64,000 bases of DNA. Source: Prorocentrum cordatum. Its lineage: Eukaryota; Sar; Dinophyceae; Prorocentrales; Prorocentraceae. The DNA is taken from positions 1 through 64,000 of the forward strand of contig CAUYUJ010016488.1 of NCBI GenBank assembly GCA_963575745.1, given 5' to 3'. Both the position numbers and the translations under genes were made by a program. Positions 26,466 to 37,900 of this stretch are shown piece by piece (position 1 is the first letter of the stretch; each line of letters opens with the position of its first letter). The notes below the pieces were generated by a model. That model made no database searches. It was not told the DNA's origin and saw nothing but the letters and a program-made list of their open reading frames with translations.

Positions 26466-27038
26466 ATTGTGCAGGCTGCGCAGCGCCTCGGTCCTCTCGA
26501 CGTAGAGGCGGAGAGCCAGCTCCAGGGCGAAGATCGCGACGAGGGCGTGCTCCATCAGGGTTGCCCACTCGGGCAGAGGGCTGCCCGTCGCACGTGCGTC
26601 GGTGTCCTTGACCACGCCCACGAAGCTCAAGATTGTGGCGAGGCCGACCAGAGACTTCACCACGTTGCTCTCGAGGATAATGAACAGGAAGTACCGCACG
26701 GGCTGATCCTGGTACGTGGTTCTCTGCACGGTGTCGGCGCAGAGGAACTCCCCGAACATGGACTCCTGGGGGGACTCCCGCTCCAGATTTCGCTCCAGGC
26801 TGCAGTTCGAGGGGAGTCGTGGCGAGATCGTGGGCGACGCTCCGCGCCACTCTGGAACGGACACCCTGAGCTGCGCGTCGACCCCGTCGCACCCGGCGCC
26901 GTCCTCCAGCGACCCGCGTTCGGCGAGCCCGTCCGGCTGCGCGCGGCCTCGCGGCGTCATCGCCCCAAAGCTCCCCGCGCCCGTCGGGTGGCCCATCGCC
27001 TCTGGAGCGCCAGCGGAGCGGCGGTGCGGCTCACGCAT
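26466..27038 (-). CDS. Voltage-gated cation channel, exon a (N-terminus, S1-S2)
   Basis: From a Met at 27038, 191 codons run to the donor AAT|GTAGCC at 26465; the frame stays open a little further 5'. After a ~95-residue Pro/Ser-rich N-terminus come S1 (RYFLFIILESNVVKSLVGLA, then TILSFVGVV), an extracellular loop (KDTDARATGSPLPEW) and S2 (MEHALVAIFALELALRLYVER). The S2-S3 linker EALRSLHN joins in phase 0 to PGWRIIVV of exon b. Additional 5' exons or a spliced-leader acceptor may lie upstream. The poly-G/C run just 3' of the donor (26391-26412) is intronic. Confidence 0.8.
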
Positions 27039-27104
27039 GTCGTGGGGCCCAAGCGGCGGCGGCCACGAGAACGAGTGGCAGGTAGGAGCCAACGGGGCCC
27101 GCAC

Positions 27105-27850
27105 ACTCTCACCAGAAGTGCGGGTGCGGGGAATGAGGGGATCAGGAGAGAGGGGCGCCTAGGGGAGAACATGGGCAGAGGAGGGATTTCGAAGGGGGGG
27201 AGAGGGAGAACAAGGAGGACATGACAGGGGGAACGCGGAGAGGTAGATTTGGCGGGAAAGAATATGAGGACGGAGGAAAAGGGGGGAAGACGAGGACGAG
27301 GGAGGGACTTGCTCCAGAGTCAAGCATCCTGAGCCGACTTGGACAGGTCTTGGGCCGTCTAGATGGCAAGCTTGGGCCCTCGAATAAACATCTCGGGGCC
27401 ATCCTGAAATTCGAAAACCACGGTGATGGGTGATGTGCCCTCAGTTGGGGCTTGCGGAGAAAGAGCAAGCAAAGGGGGTCCGTGACCGCGACGTTTGCTC
27501 CAAACACTGGAAGTGAATCCACTACGCTTGCAGGGAACGGGCGGGCGTCTTGGATAGAGGGACAACAAGCTGCATAGACCTAAACTTTGCGGAGCTCTGA
27601 GAAATACTGTTTGCGCATCGGTTTCTTATTTGATGCTTGGATGTGCCGAGGAGTGACCAGGATGAACGGGTGAGCGACGAAAGACACGGGGTCTTGCACC
27701 AGAAGGCGAACCGAGACAACGGCGGCTTTTCTGCCTGGCCCAATCCCGCTCAGAACCGGTCACCTAGCCCTTATTCGGATCCGCTCTGACCCGTCCTTCG
27801 AGGTGGACCCAGCCTTGGAGACGAGAATCCTGAGATCTGGTGTTGCAGAA
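27105..27850. other. Non-coding or unrecognised stretch
   Basis: No gene is recognised. G/A-rich sequence dominates 27120-27310. Any 5' exon of the channel gene would be expected here, but none could be identified. Confidence 0.35.
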
Positions 27851-27852
27851 AC

Positions 27853-27975
27853 GCACAACATCACAAGCAATTGCGGCTGGAGCCCCGGACCCAATCTTTG
27901 TGCGCCATTTTCGAACCAAATCGATCTGTGAGGGCCCCAGGGCCCGAAATGGAGCGAAAACGCCCGTTGTGCGAG
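27853..27975 (+). repeat. Dispersed repeat (GGAGCCCCGGACCC family), copy 1
   Basis: CACAAGCAATTGCGGCTGGA, GCCCCGGACCCAATCTT, CGATCTGTGAGGG, GGGCCCGAAATGGAGC and ACGCC recur in the same order at 61515-61640. Confidence 0.7.
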
Positions 27976-28254
27976 TGTGTACGAGCCGGACGCCGAAGAG
28001 GTCGACGATGCTGATGGGCGGCATGGACGTACGATGTTTTGATGCCAACGGCAGGCGGTACCAGAGGTGCGAACCCCGAGTGTGAGAACTCGCCCGATGC
28101 GCAGCACGCCACCCCAGACCAGTCCACAGGAGCCTCATTCCTCCTCCTCCTTCTCCTCCTCCATTCCCTCGCCTTGTGAATGACTCTTCCCTGTCGCACC
28201 CCGAGGCGTGTCGGTAGGGCGGGCCCGGCGTTTCGCCCGAGACTTCTTCCCGGG

Positions 28255-28384
28255 CGTGCGACGTCCGGATCTTTTCAGGACGGCGTCCCCGGAAGTCCGG
28301 ACCCTTTCCCCAGGACCGGCTTTCTTTTATATATTAAATTGTATACACTTCTCGATTTGTGCGTGTCATCCTTGCGCAGGGGCC

Positions 28385-28416
<32 letters not shown>

Positions 28417-28570
28417 ACGGATGATCCCCGAAGGGAATCCTTTCCCCAGGACCGGCTTTTCATCCTGAGGCGTTGTTTGACGCTCCCGAGGCCCGGCGAG
28501 GGCCCCCAGGGCCCGAGAATTCTGAAAACCCGCCCATCTCGATTTTTTCACGACGGGATCACGTCTGGGT
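28255..28570 (+). repeat. Dispersed ~170-bp repeat, copy 4, split by U6 insertion
   Basis: The family sequence is interrupted at 28324-28439 and resumes after a 20-bp duplication. Outside the insertion it matches copy 2 at 3110-3290. Confidence 0.8.
28336..28439 (-). ncRNA. U6: U6 spliceosomal snRNA (retrocopy with TSD)
   Basis: The minus strand has a 5' stem-loop around CCCTTCGGGG, then AAAATTGGAACGATACAGAG, the ACAGAGA box (near 28401-28395), AGATTAGCATGGCCCCTGCG with the AGC triad, and CAAGGATGACACGC of the internal stem-loop. This is canonical U6, the catalytic core RNA of the spliceosome. A 20-bp direct repeat (28304-28323 and 28440-28459) brackets the U6 body plus a short AATATATAAAAG tail, inside a dispersed repeat whose empty form is at 3155-3175. 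This is the signature of reverse-transcription-mediated insertion, so it may be a pseudogene despite the intact core. No T-run terminator or upstream promoter is visible. Confidence 0.93.
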
Positions 28571-28607
28571 CACCATCCATGCTCCTTAGGCTGGCACGCT
28601 TGCAAGG

Positions 28608-28800
28608 GCTTCACGGATGGAGGGCGGGCCGCGCTCACAATGTGGCTCTCGCCCCTGAAATATTTGCAGAAATTCCACGGATGTAGGGCGGGCCGCTTTC
28701 AACATGTGGCTCCTTAAACATTTGCAGAAGCTTCACGGATCGAGGGCGGGCCGCTTTCAAATGTGGCTCTCCAAATGTGGCTCTCGCCGTAGCGCCGTGC
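28608..28800. repeat. ~62-bp short tandem repeat (3 copies)
   Basis: Units contain CACGGAT-GAGGGCGGGCCGC, TTTCAA-ATGTGGCTC and ATTTGCAGAA. It is non-coding. Confidence 0.6.
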
Positions 28801-29160
28801 AAATTGGTTCGAAGAGGGTGCAACAGTTCGAAGGATTCTCATGGCTACCGTCCCAGAGTCGTGTTTTGGCACGAAGTCGGACTGTCAGGGCGCAACAGTT
28901 ACGTTGATTCGCGGTGTTGGCGTTCCAGGGATGGCGTCCTGGCAGGGTTCAGGATCGTCGAGTCGCAGCAGTACCGCTGATTCGCGGCGTTGAGCTCCCA
29001 GGAATGGTGTTCTGGCGCCGTTCAAGATCTTCAAACAGTTGTCAAACGGTTGCCTTCCAACGGGGCGCTTCCCTGAGTGCCGATGAACCATTACATGGGG
29101 TTCATGACGAGGGAACATGTATGGAGTGTTTTTTGACGATAACTTTGATGGGTCTTAGGC
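28801..29160. other. Non-coding with diffuse duplications
   Basis: GATTCGCGG-GTT and CCAGG-ATGG-GT-CTGGC words are repeated at about 28900-29010. No gene is supported. Confidence 0.35.
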
Positions 29161-29164
29161 TTGC

Positions 29165-29995
29165 GCGGGTCCTCCTCCTCTTCCTCCTCCTCCTCTGCCT
29201 CCTCCTCGTCCTCTCCTCGCGCGCGTGGGAGCGCTCGCGGAAGAGACGGGCGCCGCGGCCGCATGCTCCAGGCCGCTCGCTTCCCCGCGGCTGCCCGACG
29301 ACAACATCCGGCCGCCGGGCCGGGCCCGTGCGCCGGGCCTCGTCCCAAGGGGCGGCCGCGCGCGACGCCGCAGCGCCGGCAGAGGGACTGCCGCAGCTGC
29401 TCCTCCCTCTGCGGCAGGAGGGGCAGCTGCGGCAGTCTCCCGTCCACCCTCGGCTCCACCTCCTCCCTCCGCCCCTTGATTACCCGCCTTCGGCGCCACC
29501 TCCTCCCTCCCCCTCCCTCCGCCCGCCCCCCACCTTCGGCTCCACCTCCTCCTCCTCCTCCTCCTCCTCCTCCTCCTCCTCCTGCTCTTTCCTCCTCCTC
29601 CTGCTCTTTCCTCCTCCTCTTCCTCCTCCTTTTCCTCCTCCTGCTTCTCCTGCTCCTCCTCCTCCTCCTGCTCCTCCTGCTCCTCCTGCTCCTCCTGCTC
29701 CTGCTCCTGCTCCTCCTGCTCCTGCTCCTCCTCCTCCTCCTCCTCCTCCTCCTCGTGCCCGTGGTGTTGCTGCGGCCGTTCCCGCTCTGCCGCTCCTCCC
29801 TCCTGCTCTGTCTCGTTGTGTCTCTGCCTCTCTGCCCCTCTGCCTCTTCCTCTGTCTCTCTCTCTCTCTCTCTGTCTCTCTCTGTTCCTCTCTTTCTCCA
29901 TCCCCCTCCCCCTCTCCGACTCCCTCTCCCTCTCCCTCTCCCCCGTCCCCCGTCCCCCTCCCTCCCTCCCTCCCTCCTTCCCTCGTTCGTCGGCT
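29165..29995. repeat. CCT/CT low-complexity tract
   Basis: CTCCTCCTCC grades into CTGCTCCTC, then TCTCTCTC and CCCTCTCC at 29830-29990. Long open frames on both strands are a product of the trinucleotide composition. Confidence 0.85.
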
Positions 29996-30299
29996 ACGGC
30001 TATGGCTACAAGAAACCATACTTGCAGATTCTAGCCCGGGAGACAGACCTGACCCTACCCGAGCAATGATCTTGGAACACTGGGAGCTCGCCCCTCGCTG
30101 GCATGCTTGGACCACAGAGGCGAGCTGATCCAGATCAGAGCTAGAGGTGCCACTGTCGGAGCAGGACGACTCGAGACATCGGCAACGCAAAACGAATCCT
30201 AGGACCCCACCCTGGGCCCAGACGCACCTATTTTACGAGATGCGTTCAGCCGTGGCGACGAGGGCCCCCACCCCCCCGTCTCATCTGGGTCACCTAACT

Positions 30300-31021
30300 T
30301 TAGGTCGGGCCTCTCCTACAGGGGGATTTTGGGCTATGTTTGACTATTCTTGAAGTTCCCCCCCCCCGTCTCATCTGTGTCATCTAACTTTAGGTCGGGC
30401 CTGTCCTCCTACAGGGGGATTTTGGGCGACAGATGAAACATACCCCAAGAATGCTGCACAAGTGCTCGAAAATAGCCCAAAACTCGTCCCCAGACTATTT
30501 TTTGACTATTCTTGAAGATCCCCCCCCTGTCTCATCTGGGTCACCTAGTAACTTTAGGTCGGGCCTGTCCCCCTGCAGGGGGATTTTGGGCGAAAAATGA
30601 AACACACCCCAAGAATGTTGCACAAGTGCTCGAAAATAGCCCAAAACTCGTCCCCAGACTATTTTTTGACTATTCTTGAATATCCCCCCCCTGTCTCATC
30701 TGGGTCACCTAACTTTAGGTCGGGCCTGTCCTCCTACAGGGGGATTTTGGGCGAAGACTTAAACATACCCCAAGAATGCTGCACAAGTGCTCGAAAATAG
30801 CCAAAACTCGTCCCCATACTATTTTTTGACTGTTCTTGAAGATCCCCCCCCTTTCTCCTCTGGGTCACCTAACTTTAGGTCGGGCCTGTCCCTCTACAAG
30901 GGGGAATATTCAAAAATAGTTGTTTCAAGAAGGGGGGCACTTTTTGACCATGTTTGAATATTCTAGGGGGCATTTTGAATTCTTAGCCCAAGCTCCCCGT
31001 AGAGGGACAGGCCGGCCTTAA
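30300..31021 (+). mobile_element. Introner-family element with ~160-bp internal tandem array
   Basis: The left end is TTAGGTCGGGCC (30300) and the right end, inverted, is TTAAGGCCGGCCTGTCCCTC (31021). Flanking octamers ACCTAACT and GCCTGACT match at 6 of 8 positions, compatible with an old 8-bp TSD. Five copies of the left half (starting at about 30301, 30391, 30556, 30717 and 30876) are arrayed head to tail, each with CTACAGGGGGATTTTGGGC and ACTATTTTTTGACTATTCTT. No exon is seen next to it. Confidence 0.75.
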
Positions 31022-31185
31022 GCCTGACTTCGCGCCTCGCGCCACGCGGTGCGCGGCGCGCGGTCGGTCATCCTCGCGCCCCCGCGCCCCCCCGCGCGGC
31101 CGCCGTGGAGGAGGGCGGCCGCTCCGGCCCGGGCCGCGGCGCGCGAAGCGCGACTATCTTCGCGCCCCCGCGACTACCTTCGCGC

Positions 31186-31332
31186 CAGGGCTCGAGTTGA
31201 ACAGTGTTTTCCGTTTTCGTCTTGTCTTCGTCATCCCTAGCTCTGCCTTCGTTCCACATGTGCTGCAGAGCGAAGTCACAACGAAAACGGCCCACGAAAT
31301 TGCCAAAACACAGATTATTAGCTCGAGCCCTG
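31186..31332. mobile_element. hAT-type MITE, copy 2 (147 bp, 8-bp TSD)
   Basis: Inverted CAGGGCTCGAG termini. The perfect octamer CTTCGCGC lies at 31178-31185 and 31333-31340. Confidence 0.85.
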
Positions 31333-31373
31333 CTTCGCGCAAGGCCCCCCCCCCCGTGCCTGCAGGAATGAAG

Positions 31374-31533
31374 GGGCCCCAGGACACACAAATAAATACA
31401 CACAAATAAAAATATTCTCCATATTTTCCCATATTTTCTGGGTTTCTGTCTTCCCCCTCACTTCCCATATGTTTGCATATTTTCCCGGGAGTCGACGATT
31501 AATTGTGTCTGTGTGTTTCTTCCCCTCCTGAAG
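31374..31533 (+). repeat. Dispersed AT-rich ~160-bp repeat, copy 2
   Basis: Same order of motifs as 8309-8468: GGACACACAAATAAATACAC, CATATTTTC, GTCGACGATTAATTGTGTC and GTGTGTTTCTTCCCCTCCTG. Confidence 0.8.
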
Positions 31534-31570
31534 GAAGCCCCCCGCCCCTGGCCGCCAGACCAGCCGAGGG

Positions 31571-31736
31571 TGATGGGCCTGTTTTCCACCACCACTACCA
31601 TAAGTCGGATGGGGGGAAGGAGGAGGAGGAGGAGGAAGAGGAGGAGGAGGACCCCTTGAGGAGGAAGAGGAGGAGGAGGACCCCTTCCCCCTCCAACTTA
31701 TGGTGGTGGTGGTGGTGGTGGAAATCAGGCCCATCA
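31571..31736. mobile_element. Fold-back MITE (TGATGGGCC ends), copy 1
   Basis: The termini are inverted TGATGGGCCTG-TTTCCACCACCAC, with a GGA-rich centre. GAGGG is duplicated at 31566-31570 and 31737-31741. Relatives are at 59108-59262 and 59650-59871. Confidence 0.75.
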
Positions 31737-31933
31737 GAGGGGAGAGCCTCGCCCGCCGAGGCCGTCGAAGAGTTCCCAGGGAGGGCGCGGCGGCCGGGCG
31801 GGGGTGTCCTCACGGCGCGGGGGGGCCTGCGCCGGCCTGCGGCGGTGGCCCGTGGTGCGCGCCCCTCTCCCGCCCTGTGGGCCCTCCCGTCCGCCCCCAG
31901 GCCTCGTCAAACATACCCAGAGATGCAAAGGGA

Positions 31934-32090
31934 AATTAGGACACACAAATAAATACACACAAATAAAAATAGTCCCCATATTTTCTCATATTTTCTGGGT
32001 TTTTGTCTTCCCCCCCCATTCCCATATTTTCCCATATTTTCCTGGGAATCGAGGATTAATTGTGTCTGTGTGTTTTTTCCCTCCTGAAGA
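31934..32090 (+). repeat. Dispersed AT-rich ~160-bp repeat, copy 3
   Basis: Same motif order as 8309-8468 and 31374-31533. It lies only 400 bp from copy 2. Confidence 0.8.
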
Positions 32091-32955
32091 TGGAGGTTGA
32101 AGTCCTGGAGCAGGATGCTTTCGGGCACCTGTCAGGAAGCGCGCCCTTCAATGCTGAGAGGGTGGGGTCGGTTCTTGGACAGCGCTGCGTCCGAGTCAAC
32201 AGGCATCCGTCAGCACTGGAGGAGCGCTGACCCCACCTTCACCGAATTCAGAAGTACTTCTGTTTAGTTTTGACGGGGCTTGTAGTCTCGTGTGAGCGTT
32301 TTTTGCTTCGGCGTTTCGACATTGGGCGGAAGGGGGGGGGTCTGGCCCCGGACCTCTGCTCAGTGCGCCTGTTTGCAAGAAGTGCGTCCCATGAGGGGAG
32401 ACCCCACCTGCTCGAAACAGGCGCCCAAAAGCAGCCAAGATCTACTCCATGGGGGGGTATGAGAGAGGGGGGCCCGCGCCGATCGGCAACACAATGTATA
32501 CAAAAAGATCACCATCTCGCCCTCCTCTGATACTGTGCTGCAGCGCGAGATTCTGCACCGCGCCCCAGAGGCCTCTGCGACAGAAGGCCTGCGTCGGGCG
32601 GGGGGCACCTCCCGGCAGACAGCGGCGACCGCGCTCGGCATGAGGCCCGGGCCACGTGCCATCGCACGGACGTCGACTCCCCATGCATGTTTCGACTTCG
32701 TGTGTGCATTTTTCCGCGAAGTGATCCAGGATGCTCCTCGATTGTCCCCGCCGAGAGAAAACGCACACGTCCGAGCGACGCCAAGGCCACGGAAGGGCGC
32801 GATGGCGCCTGCTGCTGCGGGCTCGGCCTGCAGGCCGTGAGGACGTAAAGATGGGGCAGGGACAGAGGTGGGGTTACGTAGGGGAAAATCGCTCTAAACG
32901 GCCCCTGGAAAAAAGAACAGCGAGCATCCGGCTGTGTTCGTTCTCTACCCTCCGT
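32091..32955. other. Non-coding, nothing recognised
   Basis: Frames are short and no repeat family or RNA gene was recognised. Confidence 0.35.
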
Positions 32956-32959
32956 CCCT

Positions 32960-33370
32960 CAATAGTTCTGGGTCCCAGGACTACAGGTACCCTCCGGACT
33001 ACAGGCACCCTCTTCCATGGACTACAAGAACCCCCACCCGAACTACAAGTACCTCCCCAAGTACCCCCCCCCCGCACTGCAGGTACCCACCCTGGCCATA
33101 CAGGTACCCCCTCCCCGGATAACAAGTACCCTCCCCCGGACTGCAAGTACCCCTCCCAAGCTTCAGGCGCGTGGGCGTGGAACCACGCGTGCGCTGACAC
33201 ATGAACACGCGCCCCCCCCCCCAGACTACAGGCCCCCCCCCCCCGGACTACAGGTATACCCCTCGCCCGCACTACCCCTCCCATGGACTGCGGGCACCTC
33301 CCCCCCCGGACTACAGGCCCCCCCCGGGGCTACAGGTGCCACCCCTCCCCCGGACTGCGGGCACCCCCAG
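32960..33370. repeat. GGACTACAGGTACCC-type minisatellite
   Basis: Irregular 20-30-bp units contain ACTACAGG or ACTGCAGG followed by TACCC or CACC. A separate A/C-only run (AACAAACAAAC) occupies about 33398-33468. Confidence 0.75.
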
Positions 33371-33599
33371 CAACCTCGAGGGGCACGGGGCACTGCAAAA
33401 AAACAAACAAACAAACAAAAAAACAACAAAAAAACAAAAAACAACAAACAAACAAAAAAAAACAAAAAAAGCCTGCCATCCTACCTACCTTGGGATAACC
33501 CCCCCCCTCTGCGAAAGCCCACCCGGATGCAGGCGTGGCCCGCGGGGGCCGCTCCGCGCCCCCATGCGCCGCCCGCGCCACTTCGGCCTGCACCAGCGC

Positions 33600-33725
33600 C
33601 CCCTCCGCCTCCTCCACCTCCTCCTCCTCCTCCTCCCTCGTCCTCCTCCTCCTCCTCCTTCTCCTCCTCCTCCTCCTCCTCCTCCTCCTCCTCCTCCTCC
33701 TCCTCCTCCTCCTCCTCCTCCTCCC
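33600..33725. repeat. CTC trinucleotide tract
   Basis: Near-pure CTCCTC run of about 120 bp. Confidence 0.95.
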
Positions 33726-34073
33726 CCCCAACTGGGACTCCACGGAAGCGCGCTCTGGCCAGCGGCCCCGCGAACGCCACCATTCCCGACGCGGGCAGCG
33801 CTGCCATGCCCGAAAGAAGCCCTACTATGGCAACTCTCAGTGGGGCTCCGAAGCACCCGGTAATGAGTGAGTGCTGCTACGGCGCTGCTGCTGACTACAG
33901 GGCGAGCTCGGCCCGCGTAAAACACGGCGTTCAGCTCCCAGGAGATCGGTCTCACCGCTCGCTCGCTTGCGAGTGGATTGGGTGCAAAGACACATGCGGG
34001 CACACAGCTATATTCTCGCCGAATCTTCTCCGTCCGTCTCTTCCCTAGAGTACCCGAGAAGGCATAACCATGA

Positions 34074-34208
34074 TTTCTCGGAGGTCCGCGCGGATTTCTC
34101 GGATCGGCGCTAGGCCTCCCTCCCTGGGCGCGGCCAGGGGTGGCGCCAGAGGCTCCGCCTGGGGGCTCCAGCGCCGATCCAAGGAATCCGCGCGGAGCTC
34201 CGAGAAAA
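34074..34208. mobile_element. Hairpin MITE-like element, relative of the one in the 195-bp intron
   Basis: Arms TTTCTCGGAG-TCCGCGCGGA, TT-CT-GGATCGGCGCT are inverted about a GC-rich centre. The same CCGCGCGGATTTCT-GATC motif pair lies at about 6687-6795. Confidence 0.65.
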
Positions 34209-34904
34209 TATGTTTACGCCGGTTCTGTTCTTCAACTCCCTGCTCGTCGTCCTGCCCCTGGGTAGGCCGGCAGGGTCGGTGGGCTCGTTTTTGTTGTTGG
34301 TTTTGGAAGCCCCCACAGTACACCTCAACCTCGACGATGCTGCTTCGACGATGCTGCTTCAACCTCGACAACCGCTCCGCCTCCGGTCCCATCCTCGACG
34401 ATGCTGCTTCGATGCTGCACCGTTGACAGTCCGGCCAGAATCGCTCCCTGTGCAGGGGTCGAAGCGCGGAGCCAGCCTCTTCTTCCTCTTCGCCTGCGGC
34501 TCGATGCGGAACAGGGGAATCTCTCCATCCCTCGGCCGACCACGTTTCCCCTAGGAGACACGCCAACTATACAGAACAGCCATGGAATGTGTGCGGAAAT
34601 GTGGGGTGTCCTCTGATCCGTTCGAGGCTTGACCAGAGCGCCAATTTGATCCTTTCTTGGGGTGTGCGAGAGCCTCGTGGCTCCTGCGGAATATAGCCGT
34701 GCCGCGTGTCCTCTTCTCTTCGCGCTCTCTGCCCGCTCGCTCCCGCGCAGGCCGTGCCCCGCGGCAGAGGGCGGCGGCGGTGGCCCTCGTCGCGCCCGGG
34801 GTCTAAGGCGGCCAGAGGGATGAGGATGAGAAGTGCGTGTAGGGGGGGGCAACAGCTGCGTACGAAATCGACCGCCCGAGCCGGCAGGACAGCTGCAGGA
34901 GGAG

Positions 34905-37900
34905 CAGTGATTGTGATGATGATGAGGAGGATGAGGATGATGGTGATGATGATGATGATGGTGGTGGTGATGCAGATGATGATGATGATGCTGCTGCTGC
35001 TGATGATGATGATGATTATGGTGGCGAGGATGACGACGATAAAACGAATGAGGGTGAGGCTGAGGATGATGAAGAAGCTGAAGATGATGGTGATAATGAT
35101 GGTGATGATGATGATGGTGATGATGGTGATGATGATGATGGTGCTGATGCTGACGACTGAGGCGACGATGATGATAAAACATATGATAATGATGTTGCTG
35201 ATGCTGATCATGTTGGTGAAGATGGCGATTGCGATGATGATGGTAGGGGGAGTGATGATACTGATTTCGATGATGATGATGATAATGATGATGATGATGA
35301 TGATGATGATTGTGCTGAAGATGATGACGGTGATGATGCTGCTGGTAATGTAAGTGGATGCGGTAATGATGACGCTGCTGGTGGTGTTGATGGTGCTGAC
35401 GACGGCGAAGATGCTGGTGACAGTGATGCTGATGATGATGATGATGATGCTTATGGTCATGCTGATGATGACAACGATGATGATGCTGGAGACCATAACG
35501 GTGAGCATGACGACGACGATAATGACGATGACACCGACGATGGTGCTGATGATGATGATGCTGACGTCGACGATGCAAACAGTGATGCGATTGATGATGG
35601 TGATGGTGATGCTGACGATGATGACGATGATGATGACGGTGATGATGATGTTGAAAACGGTAGCGGTGGCGGTGACAATGCTTGCGACGGTTATGCCGAC
35701 GATGGTGATACCGAGGACAAGCATGAGACCGATGATGGGGATAAGGATTAAGATGATTATGATGATGAAAGTCATGAGGATGACGACGACGATGATGTCG
35801 ACGATGCTGATGACCATGCTGATACTTATAATGTCAATGATGATGAGTGAAAATGATGATGGTAGTGGTAGTGATAGTGATGACGACGACTATGATGGCG
35901 ATGCTGCTTGTGATGATGATGCTGATGAAGACAAGGATGATGATGACAATGATGATGATGCTAATGCTGCTGCTGATGATGATGATAATGACGATGATGC
36001 TGCTGATGCTGATGCTTCTGCTGATGGGTGTCGGTGACTTCTGCTGATGCTGATGATGACGCTGATGCTGATCTGCTATGACGATGGTGATGATGGTGGT
36101 GATGCTAGTGATGGTGATACTGATGATGGCGGAGATGATGACGATGGTTGTGATGATGATGCGGATGATGGCATGATGCTGGTGCTGCTGCTGAGGATAA
36201 CGGTGACGATGGTGCTGGTGCTGTTGCTGCTGATGCTTCTGATGATGCATGATGGTGGTGATGATGGTGCTCCTGCTGTTGCTGATGACCGTGATGATGA
36301 TCATGATGGTGCTGATGCGGATTATGATGCCAATGCTGATGCGAATGAATGGTAATAACGATGGTGATGATGAAGATGATGAAAGTGGCGATGATAATGA
36401 CGACGGTGATGACGATGATGGCGGTGATGCTGATGATGCTGATGCTGCTGCTGATGTTGCTGAGATGATGGTGACGATGGTGATGATGATGATGCTGCTG
36501 CTAATGCTGATGCTTCTGCTGAAGAGTGACGGGGAAAGAACCGATGATAATGATGATGATGACGATGATGATTATGCTGATAGTGGCGGTGATCGGGGTT
36601 ACGACAGCGATGGTGCCGATGAAGGTGGTGATGATGCAGATGATGACGAGGATGATGATAATGATACTGAGATGATGACGATGATGCTGCTGCTACTGAT
36701 GCTTCTGCTGATGGATGATGATGGTGCTCATGATGGAGCTAGTGGTGGCGCTGGGCATGACGACGACAATGATCATGATGATGGTGATGATGATGACGAA
36801 GATTATGATGATGACGGTACTGGTGATGCTGAGGTTGACGATAATGACGATGATGCTTATGGTGCTGATGCTGATGATGACGGGTGATGAAAATACGCAT
36901 CATGTTGATGCCGGCAACGATGATGATGATGATGGTGTTGGCGATTTTGCTTATGATGACGAGGCTGATGCTGATGATGCTGATGCTGCTGCTGATGATG
37001 TTGGTGATGATGATGACGATGATGATGATGCTACTGCTGCTGCTGATGCTGCTGCTGATGGGTGGTGATGATGGTGATGCTGATGATGATGATGATGGTG
37101 GTGATAGTGGTGGTGATGGTTATGACGACGATGGTGACGATGATGGCAGTGATTACGATGATAATGATGACGAGGATAATGATGAGGCTGCTGCTGCTGG
37201 TGCTGATGCACATGATGATGACGATGGAAATGTTGCTGCTGATTGTTTGCTAATGGGTAATGGTGGTGATAATTATGACAACGATGGCGATTATGATGGT
37301 GATGATGATAGTGGCGGTGGTAGATGAACACGGCGATGATGACGATGATACTAATGATGCTGATGCGGATGATGACGAGGATGATGAATCATAATGCTGC
37401 TGCTGCTGTAATGATGATGCTGATGGGGATGATAATGATGCTGCTGCTGCTGATGGTACTCCTGCTGATGGATGATGTTGGCGATGATGATGGTGGTAGT
37501 GGTGATGATGGTGATGACGTCGACGCTGATGACGATAATGGTGGTAATGATGATGCGGATGATGAGCAGAATGGTGACAATACTGATGCTGATGCTGCTG
37601 CTGAAGATGATGATGCTGCTTGTGCTGACGCTTTTGCTGATAGATGATGACGATGCAGATGATGATGAGGTTGATGATGATGGCGATGCTGATGATAGTG
37701 GTGGTGATGGTGATGACGGCAACCATGATCACAATGATGACGGTAGTGATGATGCTCATATGTACCATAATGATAAATCATGATGCTGATGCTGCTGCTA
37801 ATGATGATGATGCTGATGATGCCGATGATGCTGCTGTTGCTGGTGATGACGATGATGATGCTGCTGATCTTGATGTTTCTGCAGAGGCGGGTGAGGATGT

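Noticed and set aside
29155-30128. Leu-, Pro- or Glu-rich frames of 250-400 codons
   Set aside because: Low-complexity CCT/CT tract; no globular segment on either strand.
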